NCBI RefSeq assembly: GCF_016808335.1
Contig: NC_053153.1
Coordinates: 21,959,033 to 22,023,032 of the forward strand
Origin: Panicum virgatum
Taxonomy: Eukaryota; Streptophyta; Magnoliopsida; Poales; Poaceae
DNA length: 64,000 nt
Reading direction: 5' to 3'
Part shown: one piece after another, positions 26,050 to 36,021 of the stretch
Numbering within the stretch: the first letter of the stretch is position 1
Layout: every line of letters starts with the position of its first letter
Made by a program: the position numbers and the translations under genes
The notes under the pieces: model-generated
Told to the model about the DNA's origin: nothing
Database searches by the model: none
Seen by the model: only the letters and a program-made list of their open reading frames with translations

Positions 26050-27160
26050 ATATAATGGTGCCTGCAATGATGGGATTTTTTTTGTCTCGAATGGACTTTA
26101 ATGATCAAAGGATTGCATATGATGTGTCTATATATAGAGTATACTTTGGGGTATATGTACTTGGTATTTCTCCAAATAAATTTGGGGTTACAATTGTGCC
26201 ACATGCGACTATATATACTAGACCCTCCTCTAGGGTAAATTATAGAAAGATAGCTAATAATTTTAAAGAAAGGTAGAAATATTTTGCTACATAAATAAGT
26301 ACAATTTAAAATATTTTAATTTTTTTCTAAAAAATACTCGCACAATATTTTTTTTTTAATTTTCATGATTTCTGGACTTAACTATATTTTTTAATTTTTT
26401 TAAAATAAAGTACAAAATATACATGCATGCATACTTGTTCATACCTTAGGTCAGTCTCAATAAAAGTGTCATAGTAATATCATGAGCATTAAATTTGTTG
26501 ATAGGGTAGAATCAATATGAAGAGAGAGGAGGGGAAGTTTCATGGGATGTGAAAGGAGTATCACCACCATGACACTACTCCACCTCCTCGGTTACCTAGT
26601 TTTCAGTTTTGGTAATTGTGCGATGATACACCCCACTGAGACTAGAGTGTGAGGTAGGACACGCCTCCCCGCATGGAGGATTTGGTGCCAGTGATACCAC
26701 TGAGTCTTTAAGTTAATGGAAAACTCTTTTCCTATCAATAAGAAAGAATATTGTCCATTAAATGTTGAAATAAATCTATAAAAATACTATGATGAATGCA
26801 AAGTCAAGGACTCAATATGAAGGATTTAGTGGCCAGTGATACTGTTGAGTCTTTTAAGTTAATAAAATTTGCTTCCTATAAAAAGAAAGAATATGGTCCA
26901 TTAAATCTTGAAATAAATCTATAAAAATACGAGGATGCATGCTGAGTCAAAGACTCAATCTAGGTACCTTAACAGCTTAGTCACAGTTAACTTAAAAAAT
27001 AACTTAACATGGATTATTAGTGGGCAGCAGCGTGATCTTTTAAGTATAAGAAAAAAAAGCGTAGGCATAAGTGTCATATGCCGTACGTGGTGAGTGGTAA
27101 CCCATAATTTTGCCCCGTGTCGTAGCTGCCCCAAACTTGTCGCACCATGCCCGCCGTGTG
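26050..27160. repeat. Intergenic with a MITE and a 144-bp tandem duplication
   Basis: No gene is seen. A probable Tourist-like MITE spans about 26447-26650 (TAGGTCAGTCTCAATA at the left, an inverted CCACTGAGACTAGAG at the right). At 26677-26820 and 26821-26960 a unit of about 144 bp is tandemly duplicated with divergence; both start AGGATTT and share AATAAATCTATAAAAATAC. Confidence 0.55.
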
Positions 27161-27304
27161 CAGGGGCGTAGACAGGGGGCATGGCCTGCCCCCCTGCGGT
27201 CCCCAAATTTTCATTGAATATTTGAGTTTTGATTAAATTTTTCTATAAATTAATATGGCTGGCCCGTTCTAATAATAAAAAAACAAATTTCTAGCTCCAC
27301 CCTG
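27161..27304. mobile_element. Small hAT-type MITE
   Basis: The left end CAGGGGCGTAGACAGG and the right end, inverted (CAGGGTGGAGCTAG), are short imperfect inverted repeats of hAT type, similar to the hAT at 23892. The putative flanking duplication is degenerate. It truncates the unidentified coding remnant to its right. Confidence 0.5.
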
Positions 27305-27587
27305 CGCTGTCCACATGCCACAACCGTCATATCCCAGGAATCGCTGGCCGTGGCCGGCACGGCGTTGTCACCATACTGGAGGGCCTGTGTGTGCGCCGTT
27401 CGGCACGCCAGCAGGGTCGTGCGGGTTTCGTTTGAGCAGGGGGCACCCACTCTTGAGTTCCCGTATGGTACTACTAATTCAGCGCGGGATCGTGTCGGGA
27501 CACCTGCGGCCGCGCTGGCGACCGCCCTGTACGCCGGCGACGAGTCGAAGGCGAACCGCTCTGGGTCCGCGTCGCTGCCGGACACGC
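27305..27587 (-). pseudogene. Unidentified coding remnant split by a solo LTR
   Basis: An open minus-strand frame (SGSDADPERFAFDSSPAYR onward) runs to the LTR at 27588 and resumes on the far side at 30402-30480, where LGLSESETVFKVTLTHWG is in frame across the target duplication CACGC. Composition and continuity suggest an exon of a real gene broken by the LTR. I do not recognise the family. Its downstream end is lost in the MITE at 27304; upstream it meets a 36-bp tandem duplication. Confidence 0.45.
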
Positions 27588-28448
27588 TGTAAGGATCACC
27601 GGGGTGTCCGACTCTAGAGAGGGAGGGGTGAATAGGGTCGCTAATCGCTTTTCTATCCTAGGGCTCAATCTAATTGCATAAGATAAACCTAACACGTCCT
27701 ACACATGCTAGTTATGACTAAGATTTATCTATGCTACCCTCTACTTACCCCAAAAGACTTGCAACCTATAGCTAATCCTAATCAAACTAACTAGGAAAGT
27801 AAAGGTAAGTAAGAAAGAGTAAATGCGGAAACGTAATGCGGTAAGTAAAGCGGTAAGGGAGAGGATATGCAAACTCCCGTGAAGACACCAAGACACACGA
27901 TTTAACGTGGTTCGGTTAGGACACCAAAATCCCTCTCTACGTCCACGGCCACTTGCTCACAAAGAACAAGTGGGATGCCGAGTCTCTTCGCTTGATCACC
28001 GTCTTGCCACGCCTCTAAGGCTCCCGACAAGCAAAGGCTAAGTGACGCCAAGTCACAAAGACGAGGTCACCGCCACCGTCTATCTCGAAGCGTCACCACG
28101 GCACCGTCTTCACTATCTTGGAGCTTTAACACCAAGTAGGGGCCTCCTTCCCCGCACAAAGTGTCGTTGCCATTCCACACCAAGTCGGAGGGTCACACGC
28201 AGCGGCGGAACCAGAAATTTTGAATAAGGGGGGCCGAGCAGATACTTTATACTATACGTGAGAAACATATCAAGATATATATACGTGTTCCTAATATTTT
28301 AGATAGAAAAAATGCTTTACATATGTTCTGTTTGCACTTTACAACTTCGCAGACGTATTGCGAATTTGTATTCTCTTTCTTTCATAAAATAATATCAAAT
28401 GTCTTCGTTTTTTTAGTTTGACCATGTTTTCTAAAAAAAATTATAACA

Positions 28449-29186
28449 TACTCCCTCCGTCCCACAAAGAGTGTAGTTTTAGGAAATTTCAGACACATTA
28501 CTTATCTAAACAAATGACTTTGTTACCCCTAATTATTTCTACCAATTATGATTGAAAACCGCATTATTTATTTGGTTTTCTAGAAATGTAGGGTATTCAC
28601 TACCGGAAAACGGTATTTTGCCGTGTGCTAGAATCTTCGCCGTGTGCATTATTTCGGGCACACGACGAAGACCTCTTTTACCGTGTGTCGCCAGAAGAAC
28701 ACACGGCAAAGCAAAAACACACAGGAAACCTTACTCTTCGCCGTGTGCCAAGGGCCAGCACACGGCAAACCTTGCTCTTCGCCGTGTGCCAGAACCAAGG
28801 ACACACGGCGAAGTCTGAAAGTTCACCGTGTGTCCACGGTGCAGACACACGGCGAACAGACGCCGACGCCGTCAGCTAGCCCGGACGGCGTCTTCTCGCT
28901 TTTTTTCGCCGTGCGCCTATATATACACACGGCGAAAAGGTTCGCCGTGTGCGCGACTTTTGACACACGGCAAACAAGGGCTTCGCCGTCCCTGTAGCTG
29001 CCGTCGGCGCTTTGCCATCGGCGAACAGAAATGTCATGCTACTTTAATTATTAGCACATATTTAGTTAACCAAATAGAGTCCCAATACTTAATAATTAGG
29101 GTAATTAGGGGTAGGAGAGTCTTTTATATAGCCATAATTTATTCTAAAAACTCCAGAATGCCTTATATTTGGTGACGGAGGGAGTA
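28449..29186. mobile_element. Stowaway MITE nested in the hAT
   Basis: The element 28451-29184 starts CTCCCTCCGTCCCACAAAGA and ends TTTGGTGACGGAGGGAG, flanked by TA on each side. Long imperfect inverted arms continue inward (for example CTAATTATTT... versus ...AATTAGGGGTA). Its centre is interrupted by a CACTA-type sequence. Confidence 0.85.
28598..29025. mobile_element. CACTA-type terminal segment nested in the Stowaway
   Basis: Begins CACTACCGGAAAACGG, a typical CACTA terminus, and contains a dense array of the motif CGCCGTGTG and its inverse (CACACGGCG), as in CACTA subterminal repeats. No matching CCGGTAGTG end was found on the right, so the element is truncated or its right end has decayed. 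The right limit is approximate. Confidence 0.65.
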
Positions 29187-29645
29187 ATATTGGAGTCTTC
29201 GGGTTGGATTTGACTAGTATTTAGCTAGCTGCCTAGGTAGATGTGTATACGTGCACTGTTCAATATGTGTTGTTGGGTTTGTTAAGGACGATGGCCGAAA
29301 AACTTAAGTACAAAGCATCGTTGCATTGATTGACCTTTGTGTTAGGCTTTAGAATATAGGTGGGGGTTAAAAATTTTCACTGATTTTAGGGGGGGCCGTG
29401 GCCCCTGCTCGCCCCCCCTGGTTCCGCCGTTGGTCACACGACGAGTACACAAGTTGCTTGCCGCAGCAAGACTTTCTCTCAAGCTAGTTCTCTCAAGAAC
29501 TAAGCCTAAACAAGCACTAAGCACTCTCACAAGTGTGCTTAAGTCTATATGATGTACAATGAAGCTCTATGGTGGTTGGAGATGATCTTTAGCTCTTGTA
29601 TGCTTCCTTGAACAACAGCACTCTCAAATGACCCGGCCTTGGGGG

Positions 29646-29653
29646 TATATATA
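29646..29653 (-). promoter_or_regulatory. TATA box of the copia-type solo LTR
   Basis: TATATATA within GCCTATATATACCCCC on the minus strand. The palindrome cluster at 29700-30105 lies upstream of it in the minus orientation, as expected for U3. Confidence 0.6.
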
Positions 29654-29699
29654 GGCAGCACAAGCAAATATAGCCGTTGGAGAAAAGCTGCCAGAAAAC

Positions 29700-30105
29700 T
29701 GCGTCACGCTGGTTAATCCGACGTACCCCAAAAGCCATCATCGGTTTAACCGGTGTATGTAAACTGCTACGTGAAAAACTAGCCGTTAGCAATTAACCGG
29801 TGTATCGCCGGTTTGACCGATGCAATCAACCGGTGTATGTAAAATTAGCGTCGGTTTAACCGGTGATTGTAACTTCTTCACGTTCCTCCAAAAACCACCT
29901 CTCTGGACAACTGAACCGATGCAATTGACCGATGCGTCGTCGGTTCAACCGGTGTATGTATTTTCATCGGTCTTTGTTTGGCAATGCACCGACGTATGCA
30001 TTTTCTTCAACGTCGGTTAATCCGGTGAGTGTATCTTCAGTTTCCAGCTTCTGGACAATTACACCGGCGTATGTCTTTTCCTTAACATCGGTTCAACCGG
30101 TGTAT
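29700..30105 (-). promoter_or_regulatory. Palindrome cluster (CGGTTNAACCGGTG) in U3
   Basis: About ten copies of variants of CGGTTTAACCGGTG / AACCGATG / CCGGTGTATG occur in 400 bp upstream of the TATA box. Many are near-perfect palindromes around GGTTNAACC. They look like repeated binding sites in the U3 promoter; no factor can be named. Confidence 0.6.
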
Positions 30106-30477
30106 TGAATTTCTTCACATTCTCTTCGATTCTTGTCCTTTGGACCGAAGAGGTTTCAGGGCGCTGCCCTGAGACCCGCGAGGGGCGGCTCCCCCTCGAC
30201 CCCCGTCCGCTAACCGGGTAGCGGAACCCCCATAGGGGTGGCCCTTCGGGCCTTGCTACGCCTCTCTTCTCTTTGTCATCACTTGAACCTAAAAGCCTGA
30301 GAATAGTTATCTTAACAATCACATTAGTCCAAGTGTTGTGTGTGTCATCAATCGCCAAAACATTATATTGAAATATGGCATGAGAGGCCATTTTCGCTAC
30401 ACACGCTCCCACACCGTCCCCAGTGGGTGAGGGTGACCTTGAACACCGTCTCGGACTCGGAGAGGCCCAGTATGGAT

Positions 30478-30549
30478 GGGGTCTTGACTCTCGAGGATCA
30501 CGGTGAGTAGAGGGGGGTCTTGACTCTCGAGGATCACGGTGAGTAGAGG
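30478..30549. repeat. 36-bp perfect tandem duplication
   Basis: Two adjacent copies of a 36-bp unit (GGGGTCTTGACTCTCGAGGA...GTGAGTAGAG). The second copy's end provides the target site of the neighbouring hAT-like element. Confidence 0.9.
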
Positions 30550-31079
30550 TGGTTACAATTTTCCGAAGCCGAACCTCGAACCTGAATTACCCGAATTCGA
30601 TCTTGAATTACTCTAATCCGATATACCCGATCACTATATCAAGTAGAAAGTTAAGAAACCTGAATTTAATTCGAATAATTCGGGTTTTCAATCCCGATAT
30701 AAGAATTACCCGAACTTTATTGAAAACTCAGTAGATTATAGCCTAATCCACTCACTTGACCCAACAACCCAATAAGAAATTTATTTGTTTGATTTGTTGA
30801 TTACTTGTTCATTTCATTTGTGCAATAACAGTGATATGTTGATCTTACTTTTGCATTTTATCCCCTTTTTTATTTGTTGCCTAATGGGAGAGACAAAGAT
30901 TTAGTAGTTGATCGGGTATTTCAGGAAAACCCGAATCCAAACCCGATATTTCAGGTATCTGAAATTTCAGATATCCCTTTTTTTCGAATCAATTTTGGGT
31001 AGCATTTCTAGATACCCGAATTTTCTATTATCCGAATTACCGGATCCGAAATACCCGAACGCCTAAGGCAAACGGTGAG
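30536..31079. mobile_element. hAT-like element with ACGGTGAG target duplication
   Basis: The segment 30544-31071 starts TAGAGGTGGTTACAATTTTC, and inverted its right end reads TTAGGCGTTCGGGTATTTCG; direct copies of ACGGTGAG lie at 30536-30543 and 31072-31079. The interior is rich in CCGAATT/ACCCGAA motifs. The ends match only loosely, so boundaries are tentative. Confidence 0.5.
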
Positions 31080-31845
31080 GAAATGTGAGCAGGGCAACCA
31101 CGCGCCCGGGCGGATCGACATAGGCATACAAGTATCACTGGCACCATGGCTAATCTGCACTAATTAAACGACTATAATTTCAACAGTTACACCCTTCATC
31201 CTGGAATGTTAGATATTAAAGGGTTTTAAATTTGTACCCAAATATAAAGTATTCTAGAATCCGTTGGACATAAAGATATGATAATCCCCTTAGTTTTGGT
31301 GGTAGTTTTGTGAAAAAAAATAATTGAGGTGGGCTAGGAAGTAAAAAAGGCATGCTAATCTTTTTGGTTTGGTGCGGGTACTGAAAAATAAGCAATTGAT
31401 TAACTGAATAATTCACTAATGAAAAGTACATTTGTCTTTTCTCTATCTTCATAATCTGTGTGAAAATCCAGAACGCTTTACCTTTGAAGACGGAAGAAGT
31501 ATGGTCGTTTGAATCCAACTTTTCAACCGGCACAGAGCGGCGGGCAAACGTGTTGTGGTGCCGTAAACATTTGGACTTTCAAATGAGCAGGAGCAGTTGT
31601 TCCACGCTCAATACCTTATCGAGAGCTTTATTTTATATATATATCCTTTTATTTCCTTTTATTTCATATATATATCCTTTTATTTCCTTTTATTTCACAT
31701 CACAAACTGGCATCAAGGCATTTTCAACGTTATTACTATTCAGCATAGTAAGCAACAGTACACTGAGATGGGCAACAAACACCTTATTCAACTTTGCCAC
31801 GTCATACTAGACGTACGTGTTGACCATGGACCACCTCTATCCACA
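31080..31845. other. Intergenic, 3' flank of PR-17
   Basis: No gene is seen. Around 31631-31697 an AT-rich unit (CCTTTTATTTCCTTTTATTT) is tandemly duplicated next to ATATATAT runs. The last part is presumably 3' UTR of the PR-17 gene. Confidence 0.4.
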
Positions 31846-32529
31846 TCAGCCCCCATACTTCTTCTTGTAGTCCTGCCACAGCTGCTGCACGCTCTTCCCC
31901 GTGATCTGCGCGAAGAAGTCGTCGCTGTAGCCGTCCTTCATCTTGGCGTTGAGCAGCGCCACGAACCCCGGCTTCAGCGAGTCGCAGTAGTCCAGGAACC
32001 TCGCCGTGACGTCGTAGCCCTGGTCCCACCGGTCGCCCTGCCCCGGCTTCACCCAGTGCCCCGGCGCGTACCCGGCCTTGAGCCGCACGTAGTCGGCGAT
32101 GCCCTCGATGAGGCCGCCGTTCGCCCTCCCCCGCCCGTCCCACTGCCACACGTGCGTCGCCTCGTGGTACAGCACGCCGGTCACCTCGGCCTGCACGTCG
32201 CCGGACGAGTAGCCGCCGACGTACCGGGCGCTGAGGTGGATGCCGTTGGCGCTCGTGAACGCGACGCCGTCGATGTCCTCGACGACGAGGGTGACCGCGT
32301 CCACGGGCTTGCGCCCGGCGGCGCTGCGCTGGTTGAAGGTGCTCCAGATGAAGGTGGACGCGTCGGAGAGGACCCGCTTGGCGTAGCCGAGGCCGACGGC
32401 CTGGTCGAAGCGCCGGCCGCCGGGGGTGCTGGACGCCGTGTTCGTCGCGTCGAACGTGACGGCGCCGGCCGCCGACGCGGCCGCGGCCAGGGCCAGGAGG
32501 GAAGCGAACGTGGCGACGTCAAGCTTCAT
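31846..32529 (-). CDS. PR-17 / plant basic secretory protein
   Basis: A 227-residue single-exon protein of the plant basic secretory protein family (PR-17; relatives include tobacco NtPRp27 and wheat WCI-5). Residues 1-23 are a signal peptide (MKLDVATFASLLALAAAASA), so secretion to the apoplast is expected. Conserved family segments follow: AVTFDATNTA, DAVTLVVED, then HEATH (122-126) within YHEATHVWQW, an HExxH zinc-metalloprotease-like site, then GLIEGIADYVRLKAGYAPGHW and ARFLDYCDSLKPGF. Family knowledge: PR-17 proteins are pathogen- and elicitor-induced; proteolytic activity is proposed. An in-frame ATG lies 10 codons upstream, but the paralogues all start at MK, so 32529 is chosen. A TATA box lies about 50 bp upstream. 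It neighbours the RPA1-like gene. Confidence 0.93.
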   Translation of the reverse strand: MKLDVATFASLLALAAAASAAGAVTFDATNTASSTPGGRRFDQAVGLGYAKRVLSDASTFIWSTFNQRSAAGRKPVDAVTLVVEDIDGVAFTSANGIHLSARYVGGYSSGDVQAEVTGVLYHEATHVWQWDGRGRANGGLIEGIADYVRLKAGYAPGHWVKPGQGDRWDQGYDVTARFLDYCDSLKPGFVALLNAKMKDGYSDDFFAQITGKSVQQLWQDYKKKYGG

Positions 32530-32578
32530 CTTAAGCCTGCTGCTTCCTGCTGTGATCATCTACTTGTGCGTGGCTGTT

Positions 32579-32587
32579 TATTTATAG
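32579..32587 (-). promoter_or_regulatory. TATA box of PR-17 gene
   Basis: CTATAAATA on the minus strand, 50-58 bp before the chosen start codon; a short 5' leader would follow. Confidence 0.65.
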
Positions 32588-33571
32588 AGCGTATGGTGAG
32601 AAATTTCTCAACCAGATTGAAGCTGATGCAGGACTTGATTTGGTCAAAAATGGGCTGACTCGGACTCGTTCCAGTTTTGTTTGGTCATGCCATCTGGAGA
32701 ACTTTTGCGTGGAAGAAAGCCCGTAGATCAGTAGATGTGTCGTCCTTTCTCTTCTCCATTGACGGCAAGTCGGCAAGCGATAAGTTTCTAGATGTTAGGC
32801 CATGCACATTTCTCCACAAAAAGTACACGCTTGGTTTGGTTGTAGGTTTGCCGAGTTGAGTCAACACGCACACGACAGATATGTAGCAGAAAATTTGATT
32901 GTAAGTTTGCTACAATGAAGATCAATGACGTGTGCATCATGTATATTTCCTCTGCACATGGATGGAGCCATTTGACCATTAGCATAAAGCACAGTATCTA
33001 TGGCTTTTGTGATCTACGTTACGTGTTAACAGGGCGTGGACTCAAATTACAAGCATAAACTGGTGGGGATGTATCCTTTTGCATTTGAGTGTCAGCAACG
33101 TCGATCATGCGTGACGACACTGACGAGTACGCTTCTTGTTGCAGACGGCACAGGGACCTAGAAACAAACATATGTCCATGCCAGTAACGGAAATACAGGT
33201 TTACCTGTGCAAATAATTTCACAAAGTAATAATTACCCAATAGTCAACAGTACTGATCAGATTTTGGGGTTGGAAAAGCTTGCATGGTAAAACATGTTTC
33301 TAAACCCATGAGCACCGTGTACATAGAGGTGCTAATAAAGCACACAAACCAGCTAACACTACCCTTTTCCATTATGTACAATGATAAGGGAAGCAATGTT
33401 CAAAAGGGTTCAACGGGTTCAGGTCACCCAGCACTAACACCAGATCGAGTCACAGCAGTAGATAGAGATGTTCCGAGGTACTAAGAAAGAGAACAAAAGG
33501 ATCCATTGCCTAATCCTAGAGGATGCATTAGCCTAGATACGCTAAAACTAGTCACAGCATGGTCTAGTGAG
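32588..33571. other. PR-17 upstream and RPA1-like downstream region
   Basis: No gene is seen. The part nearest 33571 is homologous to the 3' flank of RPA1-like copy A (17.9-18.1 kb). Confidence 0.45.
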
Positions 33572-36021
33572 TTAGTTGACCCAGTCGTCCCCTCGCAGAC
33601 GCTTGTTAGGCTTCTGCAGCTGAGTGGACTCCGACCTTGCTTCTGCCGTGGTAGTGCAGCCCTCAGGAACAGGCTCCTCCTTGCATTGAGCAGTCACTGG
33701 AGTAGGGATCGCCTCATGGACAAGCTCCTCCTTGCATTGAGTAGTGACTGGAGTACAGATCGCCACGTTGATGCTGTCCTCATGGACAGGCTCCTCCTTG
33801 CATTGAGTAGTGACGGGATTACGGATCGCCAAGTTGATGCTGCCCCCATGGACAAGCTCCTCCTTGCATTGAGTAGTGACTGGAGTACAGATCGCCACGT
33901 TGATGCTGCCCTCATGGACAGGCTCCTCCTTGCATTGAGTAGTGATTGGAGTAGGGATTGCCATGTTAATGCTGCCCTCAGGGACAGGTTCCTCCTTGCA
34001 TTGGGCAGTGGTTCCAGCAGGGACTGGGACACTAACGTCATCCATGATTGACCTCACCGACCAGCTCCTGCTCCCATACTTGTCAAATACTTGGAAAGTG
34101 TGGGTCGATCCAAGAAGATCCTCGATTTCTTCTGGCAGGGTGTACCACTCATCATCATCCTCAATCTCATCAACGAGCTCCTCCGCGGAGACACCGACCA
34201 GCTCTTCAGCCAGCTCACAGAAGATCATCAAGTCCATTGTGCCGGTGGCATCTTGCACCTTCGTCTTCAGCTTGTACCTTACATGCCCAGAATAGCGGAG
34301 TGGTAATTAGCAACTTATGAATTGAGCAAGTAAAAAAAATTGAGAACCAATGTGGCAATGGCAGCATACCATTGAATTGGTCTCTTAATCGGGCCACATC
34401 GGCTGCACTTGTATTTCCTTGGGGCCCTGTACATTGACTTTTGACAGGTGTCGCATCCAAGATAACACCAGCCGTTGCTGCAATCTATATCTATCAGGGA
34501 GACTCTGCACAAAAATGAGGTATCCTACAAGTGAAGACAAATATGTGAGTAAAACAGATAACTTTGCACACGAGAAGAGCAACAACTTAATTTACCTCGT
34601 CATACTCCTCTGGATCGAGGCTTTTTAGCTGTTCAATTGTTCGCCAATTCTCGGCTAACTTCTGAGCTGGACTTTTTTTCGGAACTGGGTTTTCCTGCTG
34701 AATGCACAAACTGCATGCACACAAACCAGTTAGCCATGTGCTAGCTTAGATCAATCATCAACGTAAGTTATGAACTTATGAAACTCACTCACTTCGCACA
34801 GAATTCTGCACCTCTGGTATTTCCAAATCTAGATAGTAATCTGAACACGTTGTAGAGCAAACTATAACACCAAAAGATCACTACTTTAGAACATATGGCA
34901 CCAAATGATTTCAGTACGCACTATGATTGCATTGAATAATAGACAGACTAACACTTTACAAGAAAATAAACTAAATATAGTTCGACAGCATCACATGGTA
35001 GAAGCCGATGGGTGAAAGGGTGGATCAAGGACTAACCTGAATGTGAGGATTCAACGCGCATCCCTGCAAAAACAGCAACAACTGAGGCTTCTTGGCCTTT
35101 CTCGTGCATATCCTCAGCAAAACCACAAGCAATATCTCCATACAACGTGATACTCAATTCCCTTCCGCTGTAAATGGTAAATCCACCCATGAGGAGACTC
35201 AAGGGACATTAATCATACGAAAGGATGAACTGTATTCCATTACCTCAAATTTTGAATTCTTGCATTGCAAATTTTTATAAGACGGGATTTGCTCCAGACC
35301 TCCTCTAGCTCCCCAACATATATTATGTGACCCAAAACATCTGCATAATTTATATCAGGGCATGTAAGAAAAATAATGCTATACACATGTGGCAGTCTAA
35401 CTCTGATCGAATTTTCAGTTCCAGAAGAATGTACCTGTCAATATGCTAACGTCATCACACCTAGAACGGAGATCCTTAAAATTAATGAACTCAAAGCTGT
35501 AGAGGGGTATCAAATCAGTATCTTCTATCTCATTGACAACCGTCTGCCCTCCAAAGTACATAGTCAACTCATTGCTACAGGTCATGTAGCTTTCCCTTGT
35601 ATCCTCAATTGTAAAATTCGACAAGGCATATACCCCCCCTTCAACTAGCTGATCTTCAAACTGATCAATATCATCGGGAAGCACACGCGCCTGCATAGTT
35701 TCACCCTATAAGTGAAAAAAAACTAGAAGAATCAATGTGTTGAAAACTCAAGGGATGGCAATTTAAAATTAGTAGTCAGCAAGCAATGTGATCAGCCATT
35801 TAGTGTTCAACGTAAGATAGGGAATGTATTACCTGATCATCGATCAGAAGGCTGTCAAGGCCGAATGATATGTCATTTTTTGGATTGAAAGACTCCCACA
35901 GCCGCGAGATGCGCACACGGACTCTACATTTGTTCATTCCTATGGTTAACTGAGACAGTGGGGTGAACTCATCATCAGCTGAACCCATCTTGGCCTTGAG
36001 CGCCTGAAGCTTATGCTGCAT
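33572..36021 (-). CDS. RPA1-like OB-fold protein, eight exons
   Basis: Exons 36021-35833, 35705-35435, 35340-35244, 35167-35037, 34828-34789, 34710-34596, 34524-34370 and 34277-33572 join in frame to 567 residues. It resembles the large subunit of replication protein A: an N-terminal OB-like region (LSQLTIGMNKCRVRVRISRL), a second OB region (DVLGHIIYVGELEEV...RELSITLYGD), and a C-terminal domain with a C4 zinc finger (Cys305, 308, 321, 324), then YKLKTKVQDATGTMDLMIFC. RPA1 relatives bind single-stranded DNA; grass genomes also hold many RPA1-like genes, some from Helitrons, so the role here is uncertain. The tail (about 425-542) has six 17-22 residue repeats starting QCKEE, then KPNKRLRGDDWVN, nuclear-signal-like. 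Exon 5 needs a shifted donor to stay in frame. The start could also be Met12 (35988). No Helitron ends were found. Confidence 0.78.
33650..34003 (-). repeat. Coding minisatellite, six ~66-bp units
   Basis: Inside exon 8 of the RPA1-like gene. Five units are close to 66 bp (22 codons); one is shortened to 17 codons. All keep the frame. Copy A at 18.1 kb has only two related units. Confidence 0.9.

Larger units (their letters stand above)
28192..29440. mobile_element. hAT element nested in the solo LTR
   Basis: The element 28200-29432 (1,233 bp) has ends CAGCGGCGGAACCAG and, inverted, CAACGGCGGAACCAG (14 of 15 match), and a perfect 8-bp target duplication GTCACACG (28192-28199 and 29433-29440). 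No transposase is seen; more than half its length is the nested Stowaway. Confidence 0.9.
27583..30406 (-). mobile_element. Solo LTR (Ty1-copia type) carrying a nested hAT
   Basis: The LTR 27588-30401 is flanked by a perfect 5-bp direct repeat CACGC (27583-27587 and 30402-30406). On the minus strand it runs from TGTAGCGAAAATGG to GATCCTTACA. The segment near its end (GAGGGAGGGGTGAATAGGG on the plus strand) closely resembles the equivalent LTR end of the tandem array (GAGGGGGGGTGAATAG), so the two are distant relatives. The nested hAT and its duplication account for 1,241 bp, leaving an LTR of about 1.57 kb. No internal region remains. Confidence 0.85.

Noticed and set aside
28600..29030. CRISPR-like array of CGCCGTGTG repeats
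   Set aside because: Spacing is irregular, both orientations occur, and the context is a eukaryotic CACTA terminus; these are subterminal transposon repeats.
32530..32559. Upstream ATG of the 31.8-kb PR-17 gene
   Set aside because: It would add ten residues (MITAGSSRLK) before the signal peptide; both intact paralogues start directly at MK.
31597..32658. Long plus-strand ORF over the PR-17 gene (353 codons)
   Set aside because: It is the antisense shadow of the minus-strand PR-17 gene, whose family motifs are unmistakable. The same applies to frames opposite the copies at 39.7 and 62.6 kb.
33572..36021. Helitron carrying the RPA1-like gene
   Set aside because: RPA1-like genes are known Helitron cargo, but I found no convincing TC...CTRR termini with a 3' hairpin and no Rep/helicase; flanking homology with copy A is better explained by segmental duplication.
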